Shown here piece by piece: positions 63,645-64,000 of a stretch of 64,000 bases of DNA. The stretch lies in the NCBI RefSeq assembly GCF_013204885.1, contig NZ_JABMKX010000023.1:1-64000 (forward strand), given 5' to 3'. The translations under genes and the position numbers were made by a program. The stretch is from Paenibacillus tritici. GTDB lineage: Bacteria > Bacillota > Bacilli > Paenibacillales > Paenibacillaceae. The notes beneath the pieces are model-generated. The model did not search any database. It saw only the letters and a program-made list of their open reading frames with translations, and was not told where the DNA came from. The first letter of the stretch is position 1; every line of letters begins with the position of its first letter.

Positions 63645-63807
63645 CAACCTTCTCCTTTCGTTATCGCATTATCCGGGATGAATGTAGCCTGAAATATCTG
63701 CTATTCTAAAATCTATCCACGAAGTTCGTAATTCATGAGGAAAAAATAAAAAAAATCCGTTTTCTTCCATTTTCAAGGACGAACTATCCATCTTGGAACA
63801 ATGTAAA

Positions 63808-63855
63808 AGAGACGCCTGCAGAAGCTGAAGGTTCAGCTGCCTGCAGGCGTCTCTT
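63808..63855 (-). terminator. Intrinsic terminator of the gene at the right edge
   Basis: AGAGACGCCTGCAG/CTGCAGGCGTCTCT with an inner AGCTGAA/TTCAGCT stem and T-run on minus. Confidence 0.88.
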
Positions 63856-63879
63856 GTTCTTGAATGACTTCCGGCCGCT

Positions 63880-64000
63880 TCAGAAATCCATTTCCTTAAG
63901 CAATTCCCTCGCCTCCGGGTAATCCGGATTGAGAATCAGCGCCTCCTGTAGCGCAGTCTGCGCCAGCTTATGATTGCCGCTGGACAGATAACAGCGTGAC
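63880..64000 (-). CDS. C-terminal end of a TPR protein, cut by the window edge
   Basis: The last 39 codons read SRCYLSSGNHKLAQTALQEA, then LILNPDYPEARELLKEMDF and TGA. The A-L..A-L-x-L-N-P-D-Y-P-E-A pattern is a tetratricopeptide repeat. The 5' part is outside the window. In this setting it may be a further TPR-containing glycosyltransferase, but nothing visible proves that. Confidence 0.75.
   Translation of the reverse strand, partial: SRCYLSSGNHKLAQTALQEALILNPDYPEARELLKEMDF

Overview
This window looks like chromosome of a Paenibacillus-like, spore-forming Firmicute. The evidence is strong AGGAGG ribosome binding sites, frequent TTG/GTG starts, an RNase J gene, and a very large set of collagen-like Gly-X-Thr proteins that lack Sec signal peptides, as BclA-type spore-surface proteins do. 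The assignment is inferred from gene content; no rRNA or other marker gene is present.

Left part (about 1-19,100): mostly core and metabolic genes. There is an AI-2E family membrane protein and a suppressor-of-fused domain protein. A malate-use module follows: a 2-hydroxycarboxylate transporter translationally close to a malic enzyme, plus a DcuS/CitA-type sensor kinase and its response regulator. Then come a dCache-GGDEF diguanylate cyclase, a 5'(3')-deoxyribonucleotidase, a 48-residue membrane protein too short for routine calling, an alpha/beta hydrolase, a methyltransferase, a GH125 mannosidase, a GntR/LacI-type regulator and RNase J. Two gene-free stretches hold head-to-tail arrays of a 51-bp unit (10 and about 12 copies).

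Middle part (about 25,900-35,600): an MFS transporter, a DUF3231 protein, a complete aryl-beta-glucoside operon (antiterminator licT, then promoter/cre, RAT and terminator, then bglP and a GH1 6-phospho-beta-glucosidase), a LysE exporter apparently starting at ATT, an amino acid permease and a 5'-truncated ricin-lectin gene.

The outstanding feature is the collagen-like archive at 19,158-25,778 (three minus-strand genes) and 35,732-62,960 (ten more). Two unrelated N-terminal modules are used. Type A ('PNIPNITP', a helical domain, then a phage tail-fibre-like VNGQTG plus knob-like module) occurs in nine collagen genes and in short domain-only genes. Type B ('STGPIENNP', beta-rich) occurs in four. 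Each is followed by a (GXT)n collagen region and one of several C-terminal heads: BclA/TNF-like jelly-roll-like domains or a YVTN beta-propeller. Two TPR-containing GT2 glycosyltransferases sit directly after propeller-collagen genes and are the natural candidates to glycosylate the threonine-rich stalks.

The interval 47,340-58,240 reads as four tandem copies of one module (promoter, type A collagen-propeller gene, terminator, glycosyltransferase, terminator). Copies 1 and 4 are intact. Copy 2 is internally deleted to a promoter, a frameshifted N-terminal stub and a terminator. Copy 3 has its type A N-terminus cut at 62 residues and replaced by a type B gene, with its glycosyltransferase reduced to the last 12 codons plus stop. 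One collagen gene (35,732-37,834) carries a single nonsense codon. An IS deletion derivative with 22-bp inverted repeats lies at 44,548-44,941. The locus therefore looks like a rapidly recombining factory of glycosylated spore-surface fibres.
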